Shown one piece after another: positions 41,437 through 52,704 of a DNA stretch of 52,704 nt. The position numbers and the translations under genes are program-made. This DNA comes from Zygnema cylindricum (lineage: Eukaryota > Streptophyta > Zygnematophyceae > Zygnematales > Zygnemataceae), in the NCBI GenBank assembly GCA_037447655.1, contig JBBHKE010003217.1, positions 111,544 to 164,247 of the forward strand. Direction: 5' to 3'. Numbering within the stretch: position 1 is the first letter of the stretch; every line of letters starts with the position of its first letter. Under the pieces are notes generated by a model. The model had not been told where the DNA came from, searched no databases, and worked only from the letters and a program-made list of their open reading frames with translations.

Positions 41437-42578
41437 CTAAAGGATTTGCGGATGCGAGAGGAGGATTCGACGAAAAAGAGAGGAGAGGTGGAGGGATTGG
41501 CCAATAAGGATTGTATGACGCGAAATGGGTGGAGGCAAAAGGGGTGAAATGATGTGGAAATTGTGTTGGAGGAGGATAGGGGAAAGGGTACGGATAATTT
41601 GGGGGGAAAACAGCTTAGGGGGAGGATTGGGGAAGTGGAGTAGGCGTGGGGAGAACGTGAGCCGTATTAACATCACTGTTGGATTTGGAATTTGTGGCTT
41701 TTTCCGTTTTTTTGCGTGCCTGCTTGCGACATTCGGTTGTCGTGTGTCCTGGCTTTTTGCAATAATTGCAAATGTCGTTTTTTTGCGTGCCAGCTTGCAA
41801 CATTCGGTTGTCCTGTGTCCTGGCTTTTTGCAATAATTGCAAATGACAGACGGCGCCCCCCTCAGGTTAGTTTTAACATTGGAAGCAAAGTACGCGGTGA
41901 TGTGGGAAGGGTTAGATGCAGAAAAGGACAAGATTTTTGTTTCTTCGTGCATTAATTTTGTACATAAAGCGTAAAAAAGAATCAGATTTTCAAGATTGTC
42001 AAAAGATTAAATGAAAGGGGCGAAAGATTCAGGCAAACCCCCCCTAATAAAGTAGATGACAAATCTTCGTCAAATAAAGTGATGCCAATCATTTCACACT
42101 TCCCTCAAAATAAGTCAACTGTACTTATCCATTCTTGCATCGATTCCGTCGATTTCTTCATTAGATTGAAAAACGCGCGCTTTTGAATGCGACGAGTCAC
42201 CCAACCAGTTTGGAGGTACGCAACCGTCAAACGAGACCAAGCGTCGGTAGACGTGAGGGCGCCTTAAATGAGTCGCGTTTTTTCCGTCGTTAGCGCCATT
42301 ACTAGGCGCGCATGCGCGTGGTCGTCCTTCACTTTCCATTCCGCGATTTCCTTAGTTGTGGTTGTTTTGGCAGCGTCGTCATCAGTAGCATTAATGACTG
42401 GTAGTTTATATGCGCCAGTGAAAAGATCCCAAATTTTCTCTAACTTAAAAAGATGCATAGCAGAAAAAGACCAATCATAGAAATTTGAACCATCGAACTT
42501 CTGGATATTATTGGAAGTTGCGTGGTTTGGCCCAGAACCTATAGGAGTAGGATTATTAGACGCCATGATAAAAAACAA
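41437..42578 (-). pseudogene. copia gag with duplicated zinc knuckle (G)
   Basis: The start ATG is probably the MASNNPTPIGSGP one near 42565 (an upstream in-frame ATG is at 42578). The gag N-terminal block KFDGSNFYDWSFSAMHLFKL is clear. After frame breaks the C-terminal part (41952-41437) has CNYCKKPGHRTTEC, repeated out of frame by a 71-bp tandem duplication as CNYCKKPGHTTTEC, followed by a Pro/Ser-rich tail. Confidence 0.88.
41714..41855. repeat. 71-bp tandem duplication across the gag zinc knuckle
   Basis: GCGTGCC...AATTGCAAATG starting at 41714 repeats at 41785 with about five changes, a period of 71 bp. As 71 is not a multiple of three, the second knuckle is shifted out of frame. Confidence 0.9.
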
Positions 42579-42599
42579 AAATAGTCAAAGCATTTGGAA

Positions 42600-42963
42600 T
42601 TGTGTGATCGAGTGATGATTTCATTATGAGAGGAGATCCTTTTATACAAAGTGACAAAATGCTAATTACTGTCGATAGTACTATACTACGCTTGCACAAA
42701 GTGGATTTGGGCAGCTACACAAAGACCAAATCTATTTGCCGAAGTTGACCAACGAAAAGAAAAGGAAAGAATAAGACCAAACGTACGATTACTAGACTGC
42801 ACTTGAATAAGTGGAGTACGGTCATGTTGACTTAGGACACTAGAGACTAAGTGGACGACAAACTAGTAAGTAGAGTACGCTCGAGTACACTTAGGACAAA
42901 ACTAAGCTAAAGTGGACGTACTTATTCAGGAGTTAAAAACATAACGTGGAATTACCCTTATCA
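42600..42963 (-). repeat. 5' LTR of G
   Basis: It starts TGATAAGGGTAATTCC at 42963. The end is uncertain, near 42600; CACACA before the gag leader is a possible terminus, but no clear PBS follows. Repeated GTACTC/GTCCACTTA motifs occur in 42790-42940. Confidence 0.65.
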
Positions 42964-44149
42964 CTACTTTCTTTGGAATTTGTTCCTCTAAACTTGTGAA
43001 GAATTACGCTATCGTTGATGTGGGTTGCTATTTTTGTCACTTCTATTGCAGCCATTGATTTTATCACCATCACACCTGTGGCTGGTCCTTATGATTTGTC
43101 ATCTGCTCCCAATGCTTTTGTGGTCCTCGCACACCTCAACATGACGCACCTCTTTGCAACGGTAGAGGTGTATACTATTTTTTTTACTGTTGTAACCCTC
43201 TTGACGGTTTCTATTTTCGTTTATCTATCTTTCTTCCTCGCGGATGCATGCACAAAATTATCAAGGTTCTCATCGTGTTGTGACTCATTCCGTTGTCCAT
43301 CTTGATCCCCAATAGTGTTACAACCACCTCAATCTACCTTTGCGGTGTCAAGTCTTTCTATACCAAAAAGGTTAAGGTGGTTGTGGACTAGGTTGCTGGA
43401 GATGGTTGCCAAAGACTATAGGAGATGAATGGTTTATTGGGCTACCTAGCCCCATATGAGGTAATTGAAGTACTTTCAACTTGCTTCATTTTTATGGGAA
43501 AAAACGAAAACAAAAAATATATAGTTTAATTTGCTATTTTTTGGAAACTCTTGTTTCAAATGCATTCAAAAAATTTGCTTCACAGATTTTTGGAGAAGAT
43601 ATATGAATGTATTTCCATTTGTTTTCGTATTCTTCCTCATGTTTTCACTCATAAAGAGTTTTACAATTGGTTACGTTGAGACTAAATTTTACATTTGTTC
43701 GCTTGAGCATCTTTCCGAAATTCAAAATTGGAGACCTTTTTCGCAAAATATCTTTTAATTAAACTTAGTACTTGCATGGTCTTTTCTGAATGAGAAGCCA
43801 CGAAAGGTCAAAAAATAACTAAAAACAAAGGATACTAAAAGAAGCCAAAATAATAACAGGCCAAAGGTAGAGAAGTTCAATGTAAGGTAACGAAAAACAA
43901 GAAAGATTCAAAGAAGAAGTTTGTAGTAAGAGTCTTATCTATTTGTAATTAGCAAAGAAGATACAAAGGATGTAATAGTGAAAACTAGAGAACTGGGAAG
44001 CCGTACGAGCACTTTAAGGTAGTTCTAAGCCTAAGCGTGACTAGTGTAGGTAGACGTAGTAACGCCAAAAGGAACCAAAGTTAAATGAGATTCTAGTCAG
44101 TCGTGCATGACACGTTTTTGTGGGAGCTACCTAATTACAGAAAGGGCGG
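42964..44149. other. no gene seen; old repeat debris
   Basis: The plus-strand frame 43015-43305 is a chance opening over what may be a worn glycine-rich gag on the other strand. Nothing else is supported. The stretch 43760-44100 is purine-rich and without structure. Confidence 0.5.
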
Positions 44150-44443
44150 TTACAGGTTTATCCTTGTCTTAGCTTTGGATCAATTGAGGTGTAGAGGTGT
44201 GGATCCTAGGTTTATACTTAGTGATCAATTTGAAGAGAGATGAAGATCATTTGTAATCAATCAAGAGAGACTTGGAGATCGTTTATGATCAAATCAGAGG
44301 TATTCAGGATCCTTAGTGATCCATTCAGAGAATAGAGCCCAAACATACAAATTCCTTTTTGGCCAACTGTCCCGTTTGTAAATTCTTCAGCTATGTAATT
44401 GACATGTTATCTTTGTGGTGATTTATTTTAATCGATCTTAACA
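44150..44443 (+). repeat. LTR fragment J (H-type)
   Basis: On the plus strand it matches the inner part and end of LTR H: CTTTGGATCAATTGA, repeated GATC/AAGGATC motifs, GATCCATT-AGAGAATAGAG and the terminus ATCGATCTTAACA at 44443. The 5' part is not recognisable. Confidence 0.65.
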
Positions 44444-44454
44444 ATATGTTCCCC

Positions 44455-45230
44455 ACCAACAGCAACAATAGAAATGATCATCCTCAATGAACCAAATTTG
44501 TCTCCAAGTCTAAATGTTTCCGTCTAAGCAATGCCTTCCCTTCGTTAGAAGCACTTGCACACTAATCGAGCTTTATTCTCCACAATTTCTCACGATACAC
44601 TAGTTTTCGTCTTTAAACTCACTTTGCGTCTATAGTTTCTTTCCTCATGTAGGCTATCGTCTTTAAATGTGCGATTATTAATTACACCCTAGCACGTTTT
44701 TACATAGTGATGCCATAGGAGGAACTCCACCTCCCTAGTCGCTGAAATATATTAATGTGAGTTTCCCACATTCCCGCATTTTCGGTCAAATGAAAGGCAG
44801 GCCGGTTTCTTCGCCTTATTCTCCATCATACTTATCCGTAGCAGAATTATTGTCTCTTTTTGATATCCTTCCTCAATAAGACTTAAACCACTCTAATGGG
44901 AAGAAGAAGATTTCAGAATGTCCAAAGACATTCGAGAATTTTCTCATCGGGAATCACCCCTAATGTTATCCAGTTTTAAATTTTGAGAGAATTTTCCTAT
45001 CTCCCTTTTAACATAAGAAGCCCTTTCAGGCTCAATAACCAAACCCGAACCTTCAATTTTGAGAAAATTGTTGATGCCAGCGTCATAAAAATCTAAATTG
45101 CAATTCCGTTTCCCGTCTCAGAACTTGACGGTAAAAAATCCTCGCAAAAAATCCGCATTAAGAGATTCCACGATGACATTGCAGATTGGACGTAAACCAA
45201 ATAAAGCTCCGTTAGAAGATATAACCAACG
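44455..45230 (-). pseudogene. copia RT fragment and flanking debris
   Basis: At 44455-44700 the minus strand resembles the RT entry region: VSLKTKTSVS, NKARLVCKCF, GIA-TETF and KFGSLRMIISIVAVGGEH, heavily broken. The stretch 44700-45230 has no assignable domain. It abuts the left breakpoint of the duplicated segment. Confidence 0.6.
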
Positions 45231-46813
45231 AAATAACCAGACCAAATTTGAGATGCCAAATTCCATGTTTTATTTGTTATTGAACATAAACCTTTGCACG
45301 ACACCCTAAAATCCGAATGTGGTGAAGTGTTGTGTTGCGGTCATACTATACCTCGTAAGACGTTTTGTCCCCCGAAATTAAAAGCAGTCGCCGAATTCAA
45401 ATGTAATTCCAATAAGAATAACAACACCCCAATTATTTATATTCCGGTCAAATCCGTGAATCATAGAGCACAAAATTTTGTGAAAAAGTGTGACTCTTCC
45501 TTTTGGCGATACCATTGCACTCTGGTGAGTTGGGTGCGGTATATTGATATTGAATTTCCTAATACCATATGCATACGAAATAAAATTCTCTTACATTGTC
45601 TAATCTAATGGGTTTCAATTTTCTTTTGCATTGTTGCTATATCATTACATTTTATTCTTCAAAAAATTCAACAGCATCATATTTTTTTTCAACAACATTA
45701 CCCGAGTGAATCAAGAGAAATCATCAATAATAACCATAATGTACCTATTTCTCGTGATCTATTCCGGCTTAATATCTTCGCATAGGTTAATGTGCACGCA
45801 CAAGCAGATGTTGAATGCAATGGATCAGATTCTTAGCCAGATGTGGTTTCGAATTTGTTTCTATTTTATGCCTCTCGCATCTTTCAATTTTCTCACCCAA
45901 CGCCAAATCTAATCCTCTTATACCCCGCTTTTATTTATACGCCGAAGGTTGGCATCGGATGTATGGCACATTTGATGGTGCCAAAGGGTAAGGTCGCCAT
46001 TTAACTCTAAAAGCTAGTTGATAATGGCGCGTTGGCCGTACAAATATCCGTCAACTCTATAGTAGTTCGTTGTGCATAGATTTTGTGGCTTTGCCTCCTT
46101 CTCCATCGTACAATTTGAATAGTATAATCTGCCAAACGTTTGTGCTCACCCTTTTGATCTGTGAAAAATTGAGAATATTCACAAATTTGTCAAGTGTATG
46201 AAGTATGTTGACCAATTCCGTTTGCGTGAACTTCTGTTAAAATCCCACTTAAGGAGATCTCAAATTGTGCCTATTGTACCAAACAAAATTGTCTTTTTCC
46301 TGATGAGCGTATTGCTCCTCGGTACGATAAGTTAGCGCATATCAACAAATAACGTTGCGTCATTATAAATGTGGTGCAAAGCACCCATGTTAATGATCTA
46401 TTTTTTTTTAGTTTTGAAATGGTTGTCAACAACAAATTGGAAAAATTGTCGAAGGTGAATGTTTGCGCGCCTTTTGCCTCCTTCAAAATGTTTGTCCTCC
46501 ATGAAAGGTCCTCCTCCACCGAAATGACCCCCACGACCGTCGCAACCACCAATTTAGACGCCATCATAACCACCACGCCGGTCGCCTTTGTCTCCTCCAC
46601 CGCAACCAATATCATTTTTGGAGTAGCATTGCCCGAAAATGTGGCCCCGTTGGCCGCAAAATTGTATTGCTTCTTCTTGTTGGGACAAGATTCCAACACA
46701 TGTCCAGGCTAGTTTCTCACACTAAAAGCAAGAAATATTTTAGGGGTCTTAATCTGTAGGCTGGGCAATAGCCTCCATCCTTTTGGAATATCCTCCTCCC
46801 TTTCCACCATTTT
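45231..46813 (-). pseudogene. old copia K2: zinc knuckle to integrase (copy 2)
   Basis: Counterpart of 14304-15904. The knuckle-side piece ESCPNKKKQYNFAANGATFS is at 46699-46271, with pre-integrase and integrase traces to the left. It is further decayed by its own indels, such as loss of the longer integrase-side frame seen in copy 1. Confidence 0.7.
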
Positions 46814-47299
46814 TGTAAGGATCAACCACAATATGATATAAGAAAGGAAAAATGAAGTGCGGAAGAAAAATACAGCAAGAACGGATCACTCCAGCAAAAG
46901 ACAAATATATTTCACCGGAATATTTCCCCTCTTACAAAAGATAATTTTTTCCTCCAAACGACTAAGTCCTAAATACTCCAAACACTCTTACCAAACACAA
47001 TACAACTCAATCAACGTCGTACAAAAGTACGCGCGCGAACCAATCAAAACAAAGTGCCAACGAAACGACATAGTGTACGCGGTACTATATGACAACGTAA
47101 GACCGTTGTACAAATAAAAGTACCAAACGAAAATATACGACTACCGTACACATCTAAAGCACTACCCATGCAAAACCAAACCAAACAACATTTAAACTAA
47201 CTAAACACACCACGCCAAATAAAACCACACGCTAACTACACAAATAATATTACGACGCTCAACAAAATTGAGACGTCGTTTCAAAATGAACTTAACAAT
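46814..47299 (-). repeat. 3' LTR of C2
   Basis: 486 bp, TGTTAAGTTC to GATCCTTACA. It groups with the 3' LTR of C1. Confidence 0.92.
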
Positions 47300-47379
47300 C
47301 CCCCTCTCATTTTGAAACCCCCTCTCAAACTGAAAAAAACCTAACTTAGGTCGACCCCGTAAAAGTAGGTCATAAACCG

Positions 47380-48091
47380 TGCTTTAGTCAACATATCTGC
47401 GGCCTCCTCCAATGTCGACACGTATATAAACTCGATCTCTTTTTGCCGCAGCCAAATCTCGTACGAAGTGCCACTAGATACGTATATGTTTTGTTCGCTT
47501 GTGAATGACCGGATTTTTCACAAGCGCCATCAAGCTCATGCTGTCAGTACAAATTTGCAGACCCTCAATAAAAATTCCCAACTCACCGAGCATCTCCTTG
47601 ACCCACAGCGACGCTTTAGCCGTATGACACGGCGACATATATTCGGACTCTGTGGAACTTAGCGCAATCGTCGGTTCGAGCCGCGAACTCCAAGAGATTG
47701 TCGTGCCGCCCAAAATGAAGGCGTATCTTGACGTGGATTTCCCACTATCGAAATCTCCTCCCCAACCTGCGTCGCAATAACCGATACACTGCATAAAATC
47801 TCGTTTAGACGTATACACCGAACCAAAATTGATCGTGCTAACCAAATAGCGAAATATCCGTTTCACTGCCTCCCAATGATTCTTTTTCGGAGCATTATAA
47901 TAACGATTAACAACTGACACTGCTGTCGCAATATTTGGACGCGTGCCTACGCTCAAGTACATAAAACTACCAACTGCCTCACGATATGGAACAAATACAT
48001 TTTCTTCCTCGTTGTACTTTATGTACTGTATTTTTGGATCTAATGGCATCAAGACAAATTTCGCGCCAATCATACCAAATCTATTCAACAC
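47380..48091 (-). pseudogene. copia RNase H (C2)
   Basis: The frame 48091-47474 is open through the point where C1 has a stop: VPYREAVGSFMYLSVGTRPN, CDAGWGGDFDSGKSTSRYAF, ALSSTESEYMSPCHTAKASL, QICTDSMSLMALV and HKRTKHIRI. The end is cut by a stop near 47474. It is the best-preserved RNase H of the C family here. Confidence 0.9.
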
Positions 48092-48118
48092 TTCTCTACA
48101 GTATTGAGCTTGACTTAA

Positions 48119-48790
48119 CTAAATGACATTATCACTGGACCGAATAACCTCAATCCCCAAACTGTAACGTACTTCTCCAAGATCTATTACCTTAAAATGT
48201 ACTCTAAGGTACTCTTTTAACTCATTAATAAGAGACAACTTATCACAGATCATAAGAAAATCATTGACGTACACAGAAAAAATAATTTGGTCCTTTCCCC
48301 CTCCTTTAACGTAAAATCTAGAATCCAAAATTGTACGAACAAAACCATAGTTAGTAAGTACCTTATGAAGACGAAGGTACCATGTACTCGACGATTGTTT
48401 TAGTTTGTACAAGGATTTTCTCAAGCGCCATACTTTTCCTCCCTTTGAAGGCACTCCCTCAGGCACCTTTATATAAACCTCCTCTTCTAACTCTCCATTT
48501 AAAAAGACCGTTTCTACATCCATTTGATGTATATGCTTATTCCCCGCGGCTGCAATAGCAATTAACATTCTCAAAAAATCAAACTTAACCACCAGTGTAT
48601 ATGTTCCCCAATAATCAACCCCCTCTACTGGTTGATAACCTTTACACACCAATCTGGCCTTGTATTTTATTATCTCCCCCGTAGCACCAGTTTTTGTTTC
48701 AAATATCCATTAAGCATCAATTGCTTTCTTTCCCTCCGGAAGACTCACCTCCTCAAAAGTTTTGTTATCGATAATGGATTTTAATTCTCT
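48119..48790 (-). pseudogene. copia reverse transcriptase (C2), YVND active site
   Basis: The frame 48652-48119 holds KGYQPVEGVDYWGTYTLVVK, QMDVETVFLNGELEEEVYIK, LYKLKQSSSTWYLRLHKVL, YVND at 48260-48271 and LGEVRYSLGIEVIRSSDNVI. The TAA upstream near 48710 is the same as in C1, so both that stop and the D-to-N change predate the duplication. Confidence 0.9.
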
Positions 48791-49940
48791 CTCCCACGCC
48801 GATTTCCATTTCTCCTCCCAATTCATTGAACTTTGTGCCTCGGCGTAAGATTGGGGATCGCCGGGCATATTCTTGGTCAATGATCTGACTCATTGAGATG
48901 AGGGAGAGAGAGAGAGAGATTCATTAACTTCAAGAAAATCATGATTAGTAGATAATTTTGCGGAACGAGAAATAGCAACTTTGAGATCCTCATGAAAATT
49001 AACATTTTGACTCTCTTCGACTACATGATGGATCGGATCATACACGCGGTATAAACTCCCTTTAGAGTTATACCCGACAAAAATGCTTGACCAACTACGA
49101 GAAGAAAATTTACCTCGTCGTTTTACCGATTCAATGTACACCGTCGCACGACATCCCCAAATTTGTGAATGTTGTAACGAGGGCTTTAGACCATACCTAA
49201 ATTCGCGAGGAGTCTTGTAGCCTGAAATAGATTTAAGTCGATGATTGCAAATATAATAAGTTTTTAAGATTGTATCTCCCCATAAATCCTCTTTTCATCG
49301 CGATCCGTCAATCATCGAGCCCACCATATCTTAAAGAGTTATATTTTTGCACTCGGCGATGCCGTTCGATTCAAGTGAGTAGGACGCCGTAAACTCTTTT
49401 CAGATCCCCCATTTCTTGCAATAAGAATCAAACGCTTTGAACTCCCCGCCATTATCAGATTGAACCACTTTTAACTTTTGCTCACATTGTCGTTCAACCA
49501 TTACATGCCACTCCTCAAATATAGTGTATGTGTTGCATTTATTTTTAAGGAGATATACCCATGTAAATCTTGAATTATCATCGACAATAACCATGATATA
49601 TTTATTCCCCCCCAAACTTTCAGGCTTAACGTCACCATAAAGATCCACGTGTATTTTTTCAAGTGGATGTGTCGATCAAAAAGTTGTGTCTTTAGTGGGA
49701 TGGGGTTTGCGGATCTGACGCCCTTGAATGCATCCGTCACATCCGTTGAATTTCTCTCCAGCGTCAGATCCAAGCCGCGCTTGCAACAAGCTTTTATCAT
49801 ACGTTTCCGATTTTGTTTTGACGTTTGACAACTGCGATGGTGCCATGACGTCAGATTTCCCTTAATTTTGGCAATCTGAGTAATGATGTCGTAATCATTA
49901 CGTTTGGATTTTGGTCGCCTCCATAAAGACAACTATGAAA
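48791..49940 (-). pseudogene. copia GAG-pre-integrase and integrase (C2)
   Basis: Pre-integrase SWHHRSCQTSKQNRKRM lies at 49932-49700, with the CxxC finger in a shifted frame. The DDE core (49648-49400) is open: MDLYGDVKPESLGGNKYIMV, IVDDNSRFTWVYLLKNK and VVQSDNGGEFKAFDSYCKK with two catalytic aspartates. The C-terminal part is at 49141-48890. Frame breaks near 49390 and 49690. Confidence 0.88.
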
Positions 49941-50118
49941 TTCATCAGATACTTCGCCTTCGCTGATCGTAACTCCATCAGATCGTACAATTTTGATTGT
50001 GGAATCTCCTTAGGCGTACACGCTTGCGCCACATCTTTAGATTTGGGGTACGCTTAAAAGATTCGTTGAGCCGCCTGGAATATAAAGTGCATTAAGTAAC
50101 TGTATCTCGGAGATGCGC

Positions 50119-50480
50119 TCAGATCCATTTGGATCTAGCGAAAATCAAGTTAAGTGGTACACTACCAGTTGTACCAACAGAAATAACTTGACCACTGGTG
50201 ATAGTAATTACTTTCGGTACGGTCAAAGCGCGCATTTCGTCGAAAAGTGTGTTGTCTGTACATACGTGATGCAAAGAGCCGGAGTCGTTAACCCATTTCT
50301 TGTCGCTTTGCGTTTCGTAGGATAGGGTTTGGTTAGTGACGTGTAGCGTGGAAAAGGAGATAGGGCCTTTGTCCCTCTCATCATTTTCCCTAACGAAGTG
50401 TCCATGGTCGCCCAATCGGCCACCACGTCCACAGCGCCCCCCTCTATCATATCGGCCACTGCCACGTCCACTAAATCTGC
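50119..50480 (-). pseudogene. copia aspartic protease (C2)
   Basis: The active site appears as KKWVNDSGSLHHVCTDNTLF with DSG at 50277-50285, where C1 has WIIDSGSSHH. The frame continues to VGTTGSVPLNLIFA, farther than in C1. Confidence 0.88.
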
Positions 50481-51720
50481 CGTTGCCGCCACCGTGACCG
50501 CCGCCGCCCTCAGATCTCGCGTAGCATTGGGGACTTATATGTCCCTATTTCCCGCAATAATGGCATTGGTTCTCCTTATCCGGGCATGAGGAGGACATAT
50601 GACCTGCCTTGTTGCAGCAAAATTAGGTGACTGCAGACTGGTTTTGGAAAAGAGGGTGATCGGGAAAATTTCCCCTCTTTTCGGGGCTTCTCCCCCTTCC
50701 CCTAGATCCGCCTCCTCTTCCCCTTCCCCCTTTTCCCCCACGAAGAAAATTTAGATCCGCGGGTTCATCAGAGGAGGCATTCAAAGATCCACCCGAGGCA
50801 GAAGCTTTAGAAGGACCTCCACGATTTCTCTCGGTGGTATTAATATAATTCACAACAAATTCATAACTCGGATTCGTTTGCGCCCAAAGAATTTCTTTGA
50901 GGTAAGTGAGATTATCAGGTAATGCATTGATGAGACTGATCACTTTAACTTCCTCAAAAATAATCCGACCGTTATTCGAGAGTTGCTCCACAATAATATT
51001 GTATCGCTTGATCGCATCATCGATCAATTCGTTAGACTTTATCTTAAATTGAATATAGTCCGTATAAGCATATTGCCCCTTATTTTGAAGTCCTTTCTTG
51101 AATTGGCCTTCAAGCGCCTTCGAAAACACTCATGCGCCGTATCTCATGTAAGGAAATGGTCATGCACTGAAGTGGTGCAAGATTGGATCAGGCCGGTGAT
51201 GGCCGCAAGATTTTTCTTCTTCCAAAGGCGGCGAGCCTTTGGATCGTCGATCCGCATCTTCTCCTCTCCGTTCACGATCTTCCAAAGGTGACGAATAATG
51301 AGTTGCCCCTTAATATATTTCTTCCAAATTTGAAAGTTGGATCCGTTGAAGAGAACGATCTTCCATGGCATCGAAGGGATCGGTGATTTATCCTCGGATT
51401 CACACTATAGATCCGAATCATTTTCGATCACAAACTTCCCCTTGCGGAGAATCTCTCTCAAAGCATCATCATTCTCGACCCCTTCGTCTGAAGCCACCTC
51501 CAATGAATCGAAGATCGGATCCTCCTCCACCTTAATATTCCCTTTTCGATTGGCATCCGTGATCCGTTGATCTACAAGAGTGAGAAATCCATCGAACAAC
51601 TCATTTAGGCGATCTTCGGTCAATACCACCTCTTCTTGTTTCTCTCTCCTTTTGGTAGTGGATTCGAGGGAGAAGCCTCTTCAAAATCCTCTCCTCCGAA
51701 GCCGAAATCTTTCATGATCT
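50481..51720 (-). pseudogene. copia gag (C2)
   Basis: It starts near 51716 (MKDFGFGGE); the frame 51629-51405 (LTEDRLNELFDGFLTLVDQR) continues from it after a one-base shift. The core blocks FNGSNFQIWKKYIKGQLIIR and KARRLWKKKNLAAITGLIQS follow. The frame 51129-50623 covers the rest of the core and the RGG stretch. The first cysteine codon of knuckle 1 is a TAA near 50625. It keeps a glycine-rich stretch of about 27 bp absent from C1. Confidence 0.9.
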
Positions 51721-51886
51721 GGAGATGAATCGGCCTGATCCAGCAGATCCGGTAGATCCGGTAGATCCGGATTAGGAGCCGCAATAGGAGAAGGTGTAGA
51801 TGAGGACTTCTTTTTCTTTCCCCCTATGGCGGCATGACTTGCCGATTTGAGAACTCTTGATGGAGCACACTAGCTCCGATGCCACT

Positions 51887-52370
51887 TGTAAGGATCGAAC
51901 CACAATTTGATAGAAGAAAGGTAAATTGAAGTGCGGAAGCAAAAGATTGCAAAAAGAAATCACTCTAGCAAAAGACAAATATATTTCACCAGGATATTTC
52001 CCCTCTTACCAAAGATAATTTTTTCCTCCAAACGACTAAGTCCTAAATACTCCAAACACGCCTACCAAACAAGGTACAACTCAATCGACGTCTTACAAAA
52101 GTACGCGCGCGAACCAATCAAAACAAAGTACCAACGAAACGACATACTGCACGCGGTACTATATGACAACGTAAGACCGTTGTACAAATAGAAGTACCAA
52201 ACAAAAATATACGACTACCGTACATATCTAAAGTACTACGCACGCAAAACCAAACCATACAACATTTAAACTAACTAAACACACCACGCTAAATAAAACC
52301 ACACGCTAACTACATAAATAATATTACGGCGCTCAACAAACTCAGACGCCATTTCGCAATGAACCGAACA
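51887..52370 (-). repeat. 5' LTR of C2
   Basis: 484 bp, TGTTCGGTTC to GATCCTTACA. It is followed on the minus strand by the PBS-like TGGCATCGGAGC at about 51871-51884, closer to the canonical site than in C1. Confidence 0.92.
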
Positions 52371-52704
52371 ATATCTATAGACTTAACTTAGACAAGCAGA
52401 TTCTGTGAGAATAGCATTCTGTGTACCGAATGTTATTCAGTGTACCGAATGTCAGAGTGTCTCGTGAAGATCTAGATCGATTGCCCTCAGTGGTTTTGAG
52501 GTAACTGATGTCATAGGAAGGGTGGACACCTTCAATTAAAGAATTTCCCGTGAGTGAATCAATTTATCTGGTAAAACATTGATGGAAACCAGTGCCTTTT
52601 GGTTCTCCTCCCAATTTTGCCATTGCTCGCAAGTTGCTTGATGATTACGTAACAATGGATTCATTCGGCTTGATCTTAAAGAAATTGAAATGCGTGTATA
52701 AGTA
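52371..52704 (-). pseudogene. old copia K2: 5' gag portion (copy 2)
   Basis: Counterpart of 21426-21739, cut by the window end. It carries an extra partial repeat near 52425-52450 (GTACCGAATGT twice) not seen in copy 1. Confidence 0.6.

Larger units (their letters stand above)
37977..42963 (-). mobile_element. Ty1/copia element G
   Basis: RNase H, RT, integrase, protease and gag run right to left in copia order. The 3' LTR survives only as 37977-38054; the 5' LTR ends at 42963. Both start TGTTGAGGG/TGATAAGGG and share ACGTTATG and GAATAAGTACGTCCACTTTAG. It is a third copia family, distinct from A/B and C. Many stops and frameshifts. Confidence 0.88.
46814..52370 (-). mobile_element. Ty1/copia element C2, full length
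   Basis: LTRs are 46814-47299 (3') and 51887-52370 (5'). The left flank ATTTT (46809-46813) equals that of C1; the right flank is ATATC, where C1 has ATTTC. The PPT is at 47300-47312. Domains as in C1, with different stops. Confidence 0.92.
45231..52704 (+). repeat. segmental duplication, copy 2 (runs to window end)
   Basis: It aligns along its length with 14304-21739: K fragment, C element, K fragment, same orientation. By eye, divergence in a 265-bp sample at the 3' LTR is about 4-5 percent. The right end is cut by the window. Confidence 0.92.

Noticed and set aside
43015-43305. 96-codon hydrophobic frame
   Set aside because: Probably opposite a decayed glycine-rich gag; no conserved features.

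Overview
The window looks like repeat-rich nuclear DNA from a land plant. Evidence: Tnt1/Tork-like and other plant-type Ty1/copia elements, a chromodomain Ty3/gypsy element, a BED/DUF659-type hAT transposase, and a small intron-containing gene for a secreted, proline-rich, extensin-like protein. I cannot name the lineage. No bacterial operons, organelle genes or canonical tRNA/rRNA genes were seen. Nearly all coding capacity is transposon-derived and broken by stops and frameshifts.

Layout. 1-3214: 3' half of copia element A (+) with a 1.0-kb LTR. 3815-5292: LTR fragments, including LTR I (-), which has a polypurine tract on one side and a primer-binding-site-like sequence on the other. 5334-12288: full-length copia element B (-). 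Its 5' LTR is split by a second LTR element, E (+, 10373-12144), with a perfect CATGG target duplication. 12294-14303: internal remnant of element I, with an 11-unit, 13-bp minisatellite. 14304-21739: a nest in which copia C1 (-) sits inside an older copia K (-). The whole nest recurs in direct orientation at 45231-52704 (C2 in K2). 22957-23674: partial paralogue of the secreted gene (-). 24254-27100: LTR H and internal remnant, holding a 216-bp MITE. 27116-27896 and 29044-31097: truncated and near full-length hAT transposase pseudogenes. About 31450-34255: gypsy integrase, chromodomain and a long in-frame acidic tail (-). 35564-36684: the intact three-exon secreted gene (+). 37030-37976: LTR F (-). 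37977-42963: copia G (-). 44150-45230: LTR and RT fragments.

How the parts relate. Two unusual modules recur in the LTRs of the A/B/E/F group. One is a block of about 65 nt that can fold into three consecutive short hairpins with G-rich loops; paired base changes between copies preserve the stems. The other is a tRNA-like A-box/B-box module, always antisense to its LTR. The block looks like a structured RNA element of the R/U5 region, and I rate it the strongest candidate for something undescribed. The secreted gene pair is the only clear host coding content. It shows conserved cysteines, four conserved N-glycosylation sequons and conserved splice phases, and I do not recognise the family.

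All identities, mismatch counts and folds were judged by eye.
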